Assembly: GCF_000003815.2 (NCBI RefSeq)
Contig: NC_049997.1
Span: forward strand, 12,629,543 to 12,693,542
Reading direction: 5' to 3'
DNA length: 64,000 bases
Source of the DNA: Branchiostoma floridae
Lineage: Eukaryota; Chordata; Leptocardii; Amphioxiformes; Branchiostomatidae
Below the pieces are notes generated by a model that was given only the letters and a program-made list of their open reading frames with translations, had not been told where the DNA came from and did no database searches. Below, in pieces: positions 35,594 to 46,893 of this stretch. Numbering within the stretch: position 1 is the first letter of the stretch; each line of letters begins with the position of its first letter. A program made the position numbers and the translations under genes.

Positions 35594-38500
35594 ATGGGAC
35601 GACTACCGATGGGCAGCCGCACGTCGCACGTGCAGGGCAGCACCGGACCTCAGTACAGCGTCATGAACTTCTACTGTACCCAGAATTCCACCACGTACGG
35701 ACAGGAGGGATTCAAACCCAGGACCGGCAAACACGTGGGCACGGGTTACCAGTCTAACTTCAGGCCCGGCGTCTACTACAGCAGGCACTTGGATGACCTG
35801 GATAACCCAGAAATGGGGTAAGCTGCTTTTTTTTCTTCCTGCAAAATCATGTAATTTTTTGGCAATTCCTCTGGAATTGAGTTCTTAACAAATTGACATA
35901 GGAATTGAGACATCTGGTCTATGACCAGGTCTTTCATTTATCATTATCATTATCATGATAATTATTACCGTTAACAAAATAAATGATAAAGTATCCAAAC
36001 TATTCACCAGAAGTTATAATTTGTGTCTGGAGGTCAAGGGACTAGGTAGGTAGGTAGGAATATACAGTATATCATTATGACATGGATGGGTGAATAAGCA
36101 ACATCTTATCCCTTCTCTTGCTTTTCTTTCAGTGTCTTTCTCCTTTTTTTTCTTTCTTCAGGGAAGAGTTGTTATGCCCATTATTGTAGCATCCCTTTGC
36201 ATTGTGTTGTTAAGGGCAGTAGTTCAGCACCAAGGAGAGGTCTCAGTCTCAATGATGGAAAATGATAAAGTCTTCCTTTTTCACATGTGTTCCTGTAAAA
36301 GGAAAGTTCAATCCTGTATGTTGTAATGGTCACTAATAATGACACTACCTACATTATCGCTTATAGCCGCATTGTGGCCAGAAACTACAACACGGTGACG
36401 AAGCTACACTTCCTGCCTTCCAAGGGGTCCGACGGAAGGGACCCCCTGCCAAGAAACATCCACATGAAGGGGAGCGGCTTTGTACGGCAGACGCCAATCA
36501 CCACGCCAACAGTGGCTGAGGTAGGTTTCTTTGGGAATGCAGTTCTTAGCCAATTTGACAGATGGCATTGCTGACAGGTGCATGAATCTTGTGTGGCAGG
36601 TGGATATCAAAATAAGAATTAGGAAAGATCATGGCAAAACTGAAATGTAACGCTAGTTCATCTTTATCCGTTGGGTAACCTAAGTCCGTTGCTTCTAAAA
36701 ACAGGGTATTTAGGCACATCAAATTGACGGGTGGTAGTTTTAAACTGCGATATCCTGAAAATATTGAAATTTGCAACTAACATCCGTCAACGTGACATCC
36801 CAAAATATCCCGTTTTTAAAAGCAATGGAAATAGGTTACCAAAGGGATAAAGGTAAACTAGCATCAGTCTCGATTTTACTGAAGAAGACATTGGAAAATG
36901 TTAAGACAGACAGTGACAAAGTTGTTGAATGTGTCTTTTCTCTACAGGTGAGAAAGGTCCATGTTGACACCCACCACACGGCACCATTCTCCATCCTGCC
37001 CAAAGCCAAACCACTGCTGCACAAGATCCAGTCTAAGGACCCTGTGGAGCTGGAGAATGGCAGTTTTGGGCCCGGCTTCATGACTACTGAGACTCATGTC
37101 AGGTTTGACGGCAAACCTATGGAGAAAAGTAAGTCCTTACATAACAATCCTCACTCACTCACTCACTCACTCACTCACTCACTCACTCACTCACTCACTC
37201 ACTCACTCACTCACTCACTCACTCACTCACTCACTCACTCACTCACTCACTCACTCACTCACTCACTCATTCATTCTTTCATTTATTCATGTTTGAGCTA
37301 ACTATTTGCACTACCACAAACCACTAGCAAATAGAGTTGTACTGTTTTGTAATACCTCTGGATGGCAAATTAGCACCTTGGAAAATACATTCTATACCTT
37401 TTATTCAACTCCTGTTGGACATTTCAATTGGACAAAGAAATAATTCCAATATAGAGTTTATTGAGTTTTTGCTCAGCTGAATTTTAAATGAATGTTCTTG
37501 TTGTTTTTGCCCTTTCCAGCTGATTTCTATCACAATTCCATCGGCAACAAGGAGGAGTCTGGGTTCACACACGCGTACAACGTGGAGCCCGTCACGTTCC
37601 ATCCCGGGTCTCCGCACAAGGGCGAGATGCCAGTACGTCACTTCTACTGACTAATGATTTTGTCCATATCATTTAATACCAGCTTGAATGTTTTCTTGAG
37701 TTCTCTTGTTGGCTATGTTAGCAAGAGTTTTTAAGTTTCTTCCCTTACCTAATTATCAACGATTTTACTGGGGAAATGTAAAGCAGTGCATATGATTTTA
37801 GATGCATACTTATTTGTCTGCAGGATGTTTTTCTCTTTTTTGAGATTAAACTGTAATTTAGTAGTGAATGACATTTTGGAGCTTTCTCTGCTCTAATAGC
37901 ACGCAGCACTGATATGAGAAAAGTTGAGTATACATTGCAGCCTGTTGACTAACCGAGATGGATACTCCCCTGTACACAAAATAGTGTGGGCAGGATTTTG
38001 ACCTGTAGTACAATTCACACAGAACAAAACGCAAAACTGGTGCAAATTGTTGATTCAAGCAATAATGCTACATGTTTAGATCTGACTGACAGAGGCTATT
38101 TTTTCTTACCCCAGGGTTGGATGACAGACCGTCCCACGGGAGTCAGCATCATGAAGACAAACTTCCTGAGGAGTGAAGACCCCAGCGGGAAGGAGCCACT
38201 GCCTAACCTGACAGACAGAGCTGTGAGGGACACCGGCTTCACCCACGAGACAGCCAAACCACAGTTCCTCGGACATCCTGCTAATGTATGTGTGCTTTGG
38301 TTAATGTGCTTCCTTCCTTTCATCATTCCTTTCTTTCTTTCTTTCTCCTTTCCCTTCTTCCCTCCTCCTTCCCTCCAACCTTTCTTAAATCCTTCATTCC
38401 TTTCCTTCTTTCTTTCTTTCTTCCTTTCTTTCCTTCCTTCCTTCCTTCCTTCTTCCTTCCTTCCTTCCAACCTTCCTTCCTTCCTTCCTTCCCTCCCTCC

Positions 38501-41360
38501 TTTTCAATCCATCCTTCCTTCCTCTTTTCCTTTCTTACTCCCTTCCTCCCTCATTTTTCCTCTTCTTCCTTCCTCCTCTACCTCCATATGTATGCCTTGT
38601 TAATATGCTTAATATAATATAGGTTCTAAAACTTCTTCTTGGTACTGAAATGCCATCCATCACAAAACAATGCATAGGATTCATGCAATGATATAGAATA
38701 CTTCATTAGATACTAACCATCCACTTGTCTCCTACAGGCCTTCACCAGAGTTGAACAGGTTCCAAGTCTGGTAGCAGAGAGAACCCGGAAGAATGACCCA
38801 GCAGAATATGTCAACATGGCTGCCCCTAACAACCATTCCAGGTAAACAAAGCTTCATTTTTGTTCTTACATTTTATATTGTTTTGTTCTTTGTTCTTGTA
38901 TGTTGTGCTTGTGAAAGTTGAAAGTTTAAACTGAGAATTTTCTTGTGATTTTCTGACTAGCTTTTTCTTGTGATTTGCAGCCTGACAAAGAACTGGTTCA
39001 AGGGCGCTCAACGAGAGACGCCAAGCGAAACAGACCGACTCGGCAGGAAGGCTGTCGGATGGCAGGTGGGTAAACTGTTTCTGTCGATGACGTAAAAAAA
39101 TCAAGAGAAAAGAGAAGAAAAAGAGAGGAAGGGGACAGAATTTTTATTCAGACATTGCAAAATGCAAAATTAAAAACTAATTTCAACACAAGGATTGAGC
39201 TTAAGCATTAATCTTTTCTGTCCTTCGGTCTTGCTTTGGAGAACTCAATCAAAAATATGCTGTATCTTATCCTTGTTTTGAAAATTTGATGACTCACCTT
39301 TTGTCTATGTCGTTAACACAGATGAAATTTTATGCTAAAATTCAACATACAAAAGAAGTTTTATGCTAAAATTCAACATACAGATCGTACAAACTTCCAT
39401 TACTAAAACTCAACATACAGATGAACTTTCATGCTAAAATTCATTATACAGATGAACTGTCATGCTAAAATTCTATATGCAGATGAACTTAAGTGCTGAA
39501 ATTCAATAGAAATGTTTGATATCTTCTTCAGGAGCTGTCAGGCTACAGTGCCAACAACGACCGTTACGTCCAGCAACCACCGACACTTGAAGACCTACAG
39601 AGATTTGTCACACACTACCAGATAAGGTGGGTGAAGTCTTAGAAAACTGTTTGCACAGATCACTTTGTAAGCTTTACACACTACTCTTGATCTAAACAAG
39701 GTATTTTTCTATTCTTGTGACCAACACCAAACAAGAAAAGCTACTGACAAAGAGAAAATTGAAGGGCAATAAACATCAAACATTATCTTAACAAATTGTT
39801 GGTCCAAAAGATACATTGTTTTGCATAAAACTCCATTCAATTATTTTCAAAAATTAGTTTCCGTGTATTTCTTGTTGATTTTGTCTGATACATTTTTCCT
39901 ATACTGGCTCATAACTTGACCTAACTTCCTGCCTGAGTGTTTTCAACCATCATGAGGAAAGCAGCATTTTGACCTCCTCTTCCTGTCAGTCTGTGGTGAC
40001 ACCATTTTCAGAAGGAACAAAGATGAAACCTCCATACACATTAAGGTTAACGCTGGTTCACCTTTATTCGTGGGGGTAGCCTATATCCGTTGTTTTTAAA
40101 AACAGGATTTATTCAGGGATGTCAAGTAGACAGTGGTTTGAAGCTGCAATGTTTTGAAAATATCACAATAATTTTAAAACATTCGTCCTTTGAATTGTTA
40201 TCCCCGAATACCCTGTTTTGAGAAACAACGGATATAGGTAAACCACCGAATAAAGGTGAACTAGCGTTACAGCAAAATAGAGCTACGGCCGCGTGGCGCG
40301 TTGGTACATCCGATCCCTGGATCTCGGAAGTTAAGCAAAGCGCGGCCTGGACAGTGCTTGGATGGGGGACCAACCAAGGACGTCCAGATTGCTATAGCCT
40401 CACAAAGCTTTCCAAGAAATCGTCTTCCGCGAGGGACGTAAAACGGGGGTCCCGTGCTTGAGGAGGTGCCTCGACCACGTTAAACAGCCTCATTACTCAT
40501 ACTTGGGCTACCTACTGGCTGGCAAAATACACCAGATATTATTGTTATTATTATTAACATTGCCCTTTTCCTGTCCAGATTCCACGACAAGAACCCTGAG
40601 GGTATTGACCGCGAGGGTCACACGTGGGGAGGGCTGCAGGAACAACTGCCCGACGGATTCACCAAGAGCACAGCTGTCCACAGCTACGGACCCGCCATCA
40701 ACACCACAGACACTCTCCGCAGGCTACATCCATACGTGTCTAGGTGAGACTTTTAAAAATTATCTATTCCCTTTTAAAAAAAATTGAGTGAGTTTACTAT
40801 GCAGGTTATTCATCTGTTTGGTTAACATGTACATGTGTATTAAACCTCCACATTGAAAAACAGTCTGCAGTCTGACTAGCATTTGACCAATCAGCTTGCT
40901 GTTATTAAAATCATTTATGAAATAAGGAAAGACATAAGCATCCCTCCAATAAGCTCGCAGGATACCATGAGCTTGCCTTATTTGGTGTGATATAGCTTTT
41001 AGCCAATCAGCACCCATCTTAAATTGGTTTTAGCCAATCAGCATCCACCATAGATTGGTGGATCAGTCAATCAGCATCCTCCAAAGTATTAGATAAGTTG
41101 AGACAAGAAGATAACAACTCTGTCAGTTTTTGTATATGAGGTAGCAAAAATATTTACTGTTTGATATTTCAGTCAGCATTTCAAACAGCAGATTGAATCA
41201 ATACAATCATTCTTTGTGCAAATATGTAATTTTGTCAATTTATTTTTCATCTCATTTCTTTAGGAGTATCAAGGGGACCGACCCATTCTATGATGATCAC
41301 ACCCATGACAGCAAAGTCCACTCAGAGTTGAGATCTTCACTACCCCCCATCATGGCATAG
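35594..41360 (+). CDS. SAXO4: Stabilizer of axonemal microtubules 4 (PPP1R32 orthologue), complete, 462 aa
   Basis: Coding exons: 35594-35817, 36367-36520, 36948-37128, 37520-37632, 38115-38285, 38738-38841, 38981-39065, 39532-39626, 40579-40743, 41264-41360. Phases agree and the total is 1389 nt including TAG. The protein begins MGRLPMGSRTSH and shows SAXO4/PPP1R32 landmarks: FKPRTGKHVGTGYQSNF, DNPEMG, LPRNIHMKGSGF, RKVHVDTHHTAPF, GFMTTETHV, TRVEQVP, NPEGIDREGHTWGGLQ, RRLHPYV and KGTDPFYDD. The human protein is about 425 aa. It is associated with axonemal microtubules and was described as a PP1 regulatory subunit. The PP1-docking-like KVHF that I recall from the human protein reads KVHV here, so PP1 binding may be weaker. 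The last three exons are duplicated downstream at 50656-52291. Confidence 0.93.
36648..36864. mobile_element. Family F MITE
   Basis: TAACGCTAGTTCATCTTTAT at the left; ATAAAGGTAAACTAGCAT at the right. It lies between SAXO4 coding exons 2 and 3. Confidence 0.8.
37142..37290. repeat. (CACT)n microsatellite
   Basis: About 130 bases of ACTC repeats just after the donor of SAXO4 coding exon 3 (ends 37128). It makes a spurious Leu-Thr-His-Ser ORF. Confidence 0.95.
38320..38580. repeat. (TTCC/TTTC)n polypyrimidine tract
   Basis: About 260 bases of nearly pure pyrimidine on the plus strand, starting shortly after the SAXO4 exon that ends at 38285. Confidence 0.95.
39330..39505. repeat. Minisatellite, about 30-bp unit
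   Basis: ATGCTAAAATTCAACATACA then GATGAACT-like text recurs about six times with divergence. It stops just before the SAXO4 exon at 39532. Confidence 0.8.
40047..40270. mobile_element. Family F MITE
   Basis: TTAACGCTGGTTCACCTTTA at the left and AAAGGTGAACTAGCGTTA at the right. The 5S-derived SINE at 40281 starts 11 bases further on, in the same SAXO4 intron. Confidence 0.85.
40281..40560 (+). mobile_element. 5S rRNA-derived SINE
   Basis: Bases 40281-40400 match the layout of 5S rRNA over its full 120 nt: GCTACGGCC near the start, GATCTCGGAAGTTAAGCAAA and GCTTGGATGGGGGACC (internal promoter region), and GCTATAGCCT at the end. A SINE body follows (GGGACGTAAAACGGGGGTCC, CCACGTTAAACAGCC) and ends in a (TTATTA)n tail. 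The body is shared with the headless copy at 11205, so this is a mobile element and not a working rRNA gene. SINE3-type elements with 5S heads are known in fish. Confidence 0.85.
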
Positions 41361-42623
41361 AGGTGGAACATTCCACGCCCAGTATTTGATTCCAATTAGC
41401 CAAGACAGAAAGACTTTGAAAAGAAAAGTCACTTTATCAAATGTATATTTGGTGTTTATTCATTTGGTGATATCAATATTCAATATTCAACCCCAAATAT
41501 CATCCAGAAAGAAACAAAATATTCTATGATTTTATAGCCATGTATGTTGACATTAGTTCTTGCTTGGATGATCAACAAAATTAAATACATATATATATAA
41601 TTGATGTGTATTATGAGTCAGACTATTATAAGTATTAAGCATTTGGAGACAACCAAACTGTATATATTTCACTGTGTGATTTCAAAATACCTGTGTGCAT
41701 TGTCATCTGGTGTTCGAATTTATTGTCTTGAACAGAAAATCTAGTAATACCTTGAAATCTCTGAATCAAAGTTGAACCTATAATTGCCAACACAAAAAAA
41801 TTGGGGTTACCCAAATTTTTGACTAATCAACTTCAGCCTTTGTCAAGGAATTAACAATCCACTGCCTCTATGACATAACTTTATGCAGTCTTGTTGAGTA
41901 CAGTGGATCATTTGACTAAAGTCCAATTTTTCTTGTTGGCAACTACAGTTCAACTTAAATTTGTTTGACACCTTTACAAGAATGAGTGGATGCTATGTGC
42001 GTTCGGAACTGTAAATTTGTTGCTGGCAACATGAGTGTAACTTCATATTATTTTGCACTTTTGTGAGGGATACTCTACAATGCAAAGAGCTGCTATGAAC
42101 GTGTATAATACTGTCAAAGAATGGGATGCATCTATTTTATGTTTATCTAGTACGTTTTTTGTAAAGCTTTACTCATTGTCTACCAAATATATTGTATTTT
42201 ACCTTCTCCCAAGTGCGTTGTCATTTCTTTCAGATATATAAGGTTACAGTTGCTGTCATTCATATAAAATATCATTATGTATAAGCTAGCCCCTAAAACA
42301 TTTATGACTTTAAGAGAGGAATTGATTGATGAATACTTCTTTCATAGACATTTTAAAAAGCATACATTACCACAAGCCAAATCTATCAATATTGAATTAA
42401 CGTTTATTTATATCGTCAATGATAAAACATTTACATGTATTTCACAAAACGAGGGCAGACATGTCCTATATTATATCACATATCACATCAGTGTCATTAA
42501 ATTATTATAACATTATATTATTAAAACATGCACAATTAGAACAACGCTTTTAAACATGCATAAATTTTTTTTGCTGCAGTCTAAGTTTTACTGACTAAGT
42601 TCTATATTTTGCATCAAAATAAA
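41361..42623 (+). other. SAXO4 3'UTR region with poly(A) signal at 42618-42623
   Basis: AATAAA at 42618-42623 follows a long AT-rich stretch that is conserved in units B and C. The true mRNA end could be earlier, for instance near AAATTAAATACA at about 41580. Confidence 0.4.
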
Positions 42624-42797
42624 GAATTGCTGACACTAGTATACAATATGTAAATATCAAATAACCATATCAGCAACAATGAAAATATTCACAATATATA
42701 ATTTTTTAATGATGAATACAGCCAAACATGAACACTTGATTTTTTCGAGTATAAAAACAAGTCTTGATGATTCTAGGTGATTTACGATTCGTCAACA

Positions 42798-43075
42798 AGG
42801 GACTCTAGTCGTGGTAATTAACCACTTTGAGCCTAAGCCGTAAGTCAGGGATAGGGTGATGTCTTAAGATTCCAAGTTAGAGTTAAAGTTGCGGCCGGAA
42901 AAATTTTATTTCATTCAGAAGGCCCCTTTGCGCGCTATTGGAAAATGAAAAACGCTTGCCAATCGGATGCTTCCTTGCCGAGATAATCTCAATCGTATGG
43001 ACTCTAGTCGTGGCATAACCGATCGCCTAAGCCGTAAGTCAGGGGTGGGGTGATGCCTTAATAACGCAATTCTAA
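42798..43075. repeat. Direct repeat downstream of LRR1, conserved in all three units
   Basis: GGACTCTAGTCGTGG ... GCCTAAGCCGTAAGTCAGGG ... GGTGATG(T/C)CTTAA occurs twice about 205 bases apart. The same pair recurs downstream of LRR2 (53718-53980) and LRR3 (60640-60890). It lies in the probable 3'UTR of the LRR genes. Confidence 0.8.
42905..42910 (-). terminator. Candidate poly(A) signal of LRR1
   Basis: TTTATT on the plus strand (AATAAA on minus), about 200 bases after the LRR1 stop; conserved in the other two units. Confidence 0.4.
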
Positions 43076-43107
43076 GTTACAATCATTACTAACTGTCCAT
43101 TTCTACT

Positions 43108-45759
43108 TCACTTTTCTCCTTCAAGTAAATCTTCACCAGTAGCAACATGCCCTGTTGAATCTTCCGTCGTTTCTTCTTCCATCGTGCCTCTTTTAGCAAC
43201 GACATCTAGATCTTGCAATGTTCCTCCTGTCCAAACGTTCGCGTCATTTGCTACACTCGCACATTCGGTCTTTTCATAGGCTGTCTGATTCTGATCAACC
43301 GACTTCGTGAGAGACATACGACTCAAATTACAATCTACAACAGCAAATGTACCCTTTTCTGTTCTGTAGAGCGAAGTGTTGGGGTTAGTTTTTCTAGTTG
43401 TGGTCAACCCGACTTCAGCTACTGTAGCACACATAGTCAAAGAGTCGTCGTAGTTGTTTTCATCGTTCTCTTTTCGTGAAACCTCTTCAGATTCACTGTC
43501 AATGTTCTCGTCTTTTGTTTCGTCGTATTCATGTTCGCAAGGAAAGTCTGGAGCTGGCTTGCTGTCACCGTGGGCGTGTTCGTCTTTTATTTCACAATAC
43601 TCGTGGCCCGACGGATCGTACACTTCATCTTCATTTATTTGGCTGTACGAGTGGTCGTCAGTTTGGCGGGAATCTGATATTTGTTCACCTACACCGCTGG
43701 TAACTGTATCTTTTATTTCGGAGTATTCGTGGCTCGATGGATCGTACACTTCATCTTTGTTAATTTGGTTATACTCTCCCTCTGTCTGACTGGAATCTGA
43801 AACTATTTTACTTTCGCTGTTGGTATTATCATCTTTCATTCTACAGTACTCGTGGCCAGATGGATCATAAACTTCATCCTCATTTATCTGGTTGTAGGCG
43901 TTGTCGTCTGTTTGTGGAGAGCCTTGAGCGTCTCCACTCTGGAGCGTTGTACCAACAACATTATTACCTTGGTACATTGGGTTGCTCTGTAAATGACTTG
44001 CGACGTTGCTTGTCGGGGGTTGTCCTACATTTTGGTTGCGTCGCCTTCTTTTTATGCACAAACCAACCAAACTCAATACAATGACATGTCCTACCAGCAA
44101 AGAGATCACTATCAGAGTTATCTGAATGTGTGTTATGCCAGCTACATCGGGGGGCGCAGTAGTTTGAATGAGAGAAACAAACGGTTGACCGTCGGTTGCC
44201 CAAACTGTACTATTCTGTGGCGTTGTTTTTCTCTCATCCATTTTGTTATCAGGAATAGAAGTTGCATTGAGAACCGTTTCATCTGTTTTTGTTTCCCAAG
44301 TGCCTTCCTTCGTGGTAGTCTGCACTTCAAAACAGTTTGCGTCCTCGCGTTTTTGTTCCTCCCCGGTCACGTTAAAGAACGAAACATGCCTCTGTTTTTG
44401 AACGATGGCAAAACAAGTTACTCTCAAAACGGACCGTTCTTTGTCTTTTTTCAAATCTTCAGGGCGACCGTGAAGAGATCCTTCATCCACCTTATTTACT
44501 ACCACGCTAAAAGCATTTGGTCTGTTGGAAACGCCCTTGGTGCTTGTTTTTATACCAGAGACTCCCAAACTTAACAAACCCTCAATGGCAAAGCGAAGAC
44601 CTCCTGTCTCTTTCCATGCCTCCAAACATTGGTCTGAAAACGACATGTCTGTACTCTGTTCTTCATTATCGACCACCAGAATGACAAAGGGCGGATATGA
44701 CGTAAAATAACCCAAACGAATGTTCTCATGGAGTCGACCACACTTGTAGAAGTTATTGAGTGCATGGTCGAAATTATCAGACCAATCAACGACAAATCTT
44801 TCCTCCCTACCTTCATAATTGACATGTAGAATCATACCATTGATGATTATCTGTAGCCACTGATTGTTTGGGGGACACATTCTAAGTTTTATGTTCCATG
44901 CCATGTTGTACAAAATGTTTGCTTTGGAGGAAAGAAGACTATGTCCGCTAAGATGTATAGAGTCGTAGTCAAGACCAAGAAATGTAGATCTCTGCAGACA
45001 TACGAAATCGTTATCTTTTAAGTGAAGATGATCTAGTCCCTTTAAAGACTCAAACGCATCCCGTTGAATCGTCTTAATTTTGTTTCCGCTCAAATCTAAC
45101 TTGGCGAGTGTCTCTAGTCCATCAAACCAACCGACCTGTACCTCTCGCAATTCGTTCCTCTGTAGGAGTAATTCGAAAAGGTTGTTCAGATTTTTAAAAC
45201 ACCCCGGGTCTAAACTTGAGATGGAATTGTCAGAGAACGAAAGCCGTTCCAAGTATGAATACGACTCGCCGAACCAGTTTCTTGGAATGTGTGCTAACAT
45301 GTTGCCGTCTAAAATCAAGTTTTCAAGTCGATTAAAGCCTTCGAACGTCGCGTTACTCAGTTCTTTTATCCCCACGTCGATAAGAAAAAGACTTGTAAGG
45401 GCAGAAGAGTCGATTACAGCTAGTTTTTGGGACGATAATGTCCCGTACTGAAAACCTGCCAAAGCGAGCCATTCTATACCCAGGAAACATTTTCCCTTCG
45501 GCTCCTTTGTATTTTCAACTGAAATGAATGCATCGCTGCCGTTACAAAGAACACACTCAGTCCTGTGCCTTAAATGGATAGTACTTTGAGGTCCATTATC
45601 GTTTATCATTTTGTCCCGAGGGACACAAGAGGTCAGTGTTTTCCTCGGACATTTCGGAAAACATGTTTGCTTTGCCGCTATACTTGAAATGATCGACAAG
45701 AAGGCAAGCACGACAAAAAGGCCGACCATGGGCTTTGTTATCGAAGTCATCCTCGGCAC
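43108..45759 (-). CDS. LRR1: single-pass LRR receptor with three tyrosine cassettes, 883 aa, intron-less
   Basis: Signal peptide residues ~1-29 (GLFVVLAFLSIISSIAA). A Cys-rich N-cap (C33, C37, C45, C69, C72, C91) precedes six LRRs of about 24 residues (~121-265), e.g. LAKLDLSGNKIKTIQRDAFE. Residues ~290-460 form a globular region I do not recognise, with motifs NQWLQIIING, FVVDWSDNF and SYPPFVILVV. A Ser/Thr/Asn-rich stalk with NxS/T sites leads to the membrane helix at ~546-568, followed by KRRRR. The acidic tail repeats a 41-42-residue unit three times, each with YNQINEDEVYDPSGHEYC-type text: Y622/631/638, 663/672/679, 705/714/721. The outer tyrosines sit in YxxI/M context separated by 12 residues, like an ITAM with a long spacer. 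A surface receptor signalling through tyrosine phosphorylation is inferred. There is no TIR domain. It is antisense and convergent to SAXO4. Confidence 0.9.
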   Translation of the reverse strand: MPRMTSITKPMVGLFVVLAFLSIISSIAAKQTCFPKCPRKTLTSCVPRDKMINDNGPQSTIHLRHRTECVLCNGSDAFISVENTKEPKGKCFLGIEWLALAGFQYGTLSSQKLAVIDSSALTSLFLIDVGIKELSNATFEGFNRLENLILDGNMLAHIPRNWFGESYSYLERLSFSDNSISSLDPGCFKNLNNLFELLLQRNELREVQVGWFDGLETLAKLDLSGNKIKTIQRDAFESLKGLDHLHLKDNDFVCLQRSTFLGLDYDSIHLSGHSLLSSKANILYNMAWNIKLRMCPPNNQWLQIIINGMILHVNYEGREERFVVDWSDNFDHALNNFYKCGRLHENIRLGYFTSYPPFVILVVDNEEQSTDMSFSDQCLEAWKETGGLRFAIEGLLSLGVSGIKTSTKGVSNRPNAFSVVVNKVDEGSLHGRPEDLKKDKERSVLRVTCFAIVQKQRHVSFFNVTGEEQKREDANCFEVQTTTKEGTWETKTDETVLNATSIPDNKMDERKTTPQNSTVWATDGQPFVSLIQTTAPPDVAGITHIQITLIVISLLVGHVIVLSLVGLCIKRRRRNQNVGQPPTSNVASHLQSNPMYQGNNVVGTTLQSGDAQGSPQTDDNAYNQINEDEVYDPSGHEYCRMKDDNTNSESKIVSDSSQTEGEYNQINKDEVYDPSSHEYSEIKDTVTSGVGEQISDSRQTDDHSYSQINEDEVYDPSGHEYCEIKDEHAHGDSKPAPDFPCEHEYDETKDENIDSESEEVSRKENDENNYDDSLTMCATVAEVGLTTTRKTNPNTSLYRTEKGTFAVVDCNLSRMSLTKSVDQNQTAYEKTECASVANDANVWTGGTLQDLDVVAKRGTMEEETTEDSTGHVATGEDLLEGEK

Positions 45760-46639
45760 AGATATTTCTTATGTGCAATCAATGACCTCAATGTTAATAT
45801 TTTTGTCGTGTTAAAATGCTTTTCTTTGTTTCGCTTTTGAAACGTTGTTGCTTTCAGATGTTTTCAGGTTCGTCTTTTTCTATGGTTGAATATGCGTTGG
45901 CTTCTTAGTTTTGTCAACGAAAGCCTTAATGATAGACTTGTGATGTCAAGATCCTTCTCACGTCGTTCACTTGCCCTGACAGGCCAGGAAATCAAAACAA
46001 ATCTAAATAGACAAAAGTCAGGAAAACGTTGATTAAGTTTGCAGTTCACTCACGGGCTTTGGATGCTCAGAGCTGTTTCCGCTATTGTTCTTGACGACAA
46101 CTAAATGGATTCCGCTGTACGTTAGATTTTACGTATTGAGGCACTGAAGACAGTAAACAACGATAAAAACTTTCACCTGACTACTCGGGTTTGGACGTTC
46201 CGAAGTTATAGAGAACCGCGTGCGGCACGTCTGAACCCGATTGATAAAAGGGTCTAGAAGAACGTCGATGATACAGCGTGTTTTCCACCGTCGGAGTGAA
46301 GATTTTGAACCAGCGACAGCAAATAGTTGCGCGTCTTCTAAAATTCTCTCTCTCTATTTTCTTCCTAGTTCTCGAAGTTTTCGTTGATGCTGTTTCTGAA
46401 GCTGTTTCTATTGCTAGCAAGACGGTTTGTTCAGCAACAGTTACTAAAGAGACTGCAGAAGACACTGCCTGCTCATCCTCTCAAACATCCTGATTTATCC
46501 TCCCAAACCCAGACTTATTTGAAGACGTATGATTAAGTGACCCACATAACACCGCAGAGAAGATTGAAAGAAGGCCATCATGTCTTGATTTTATGCATTA
46601 CATGGCATCCACGCGCGCATCAACTTCCACCTGTTTTAA

Positions 46640-46747
46640 ATGATAGATAGATAGATAGATACAGAGAGGAAGAGAGAGAGAAAGAGAGATAGAGAGGGGG
46701 AAAGAACGAGATAAAGAACGAGAGAAAGGACGAGAGAAAGAAAGAAG

Positions 46748-46833
<86 letters not shown>

Positions 46834-46840
46834 AAAAGAG
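46640..46840. repeat. (GATA)n then (GAAA)n microsatellite
   Basis: Polypurine tract upstream of LRR1. The corresponding tract upstream of LRR2 is at 57557-57770. Confidence 0.95.
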
Positions 46841-46893
46841 AAATTTGTGTGATATTTCCATTAAAAAGTCAATGGTAACATCAATCTAATTTA

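Noticed and set aside
36771..37301. ORF covering a SAXO4 exon and continuing into Leu-Thr-His-Ser repeats
   Set aside because: Only 36948-37128 is exon; the rest is intron with a (CACT)n microsatellite after a clear GTAAGT donor.
37986..38617. Ser/Phe/Pro-rich ORFs after a SAXO4 exon
   Set aside because: They read through the donor at 38286 into the TTCC tract.
39330..39505. Regularly spaced repeats resembling a CRISPR array
   Set aside because: Units are contiguous and degenerate, without spacers, in an animal intron: a minisatellite.
40281..40400. Functional 5S rRNA gene
   Set aside because: Single diverged copy inside a SAXO4 intron with a SINE body and no T-run terminator directly after it.
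43454..43789. 111-residue plus-strand ORF present in all three LRR units (also 54366 and 61286)
   Set aside because: Antisense shadow of the LRR tail cassettes; its conservation follows from the coding strand.
46181..46465. ORF upstream of LRR1 with a partial counterpart at 57147-57392
   Set aside because: The copies differ by frame-breaking indels and start in different frames; best read as conserved non-coding upstream sequence.
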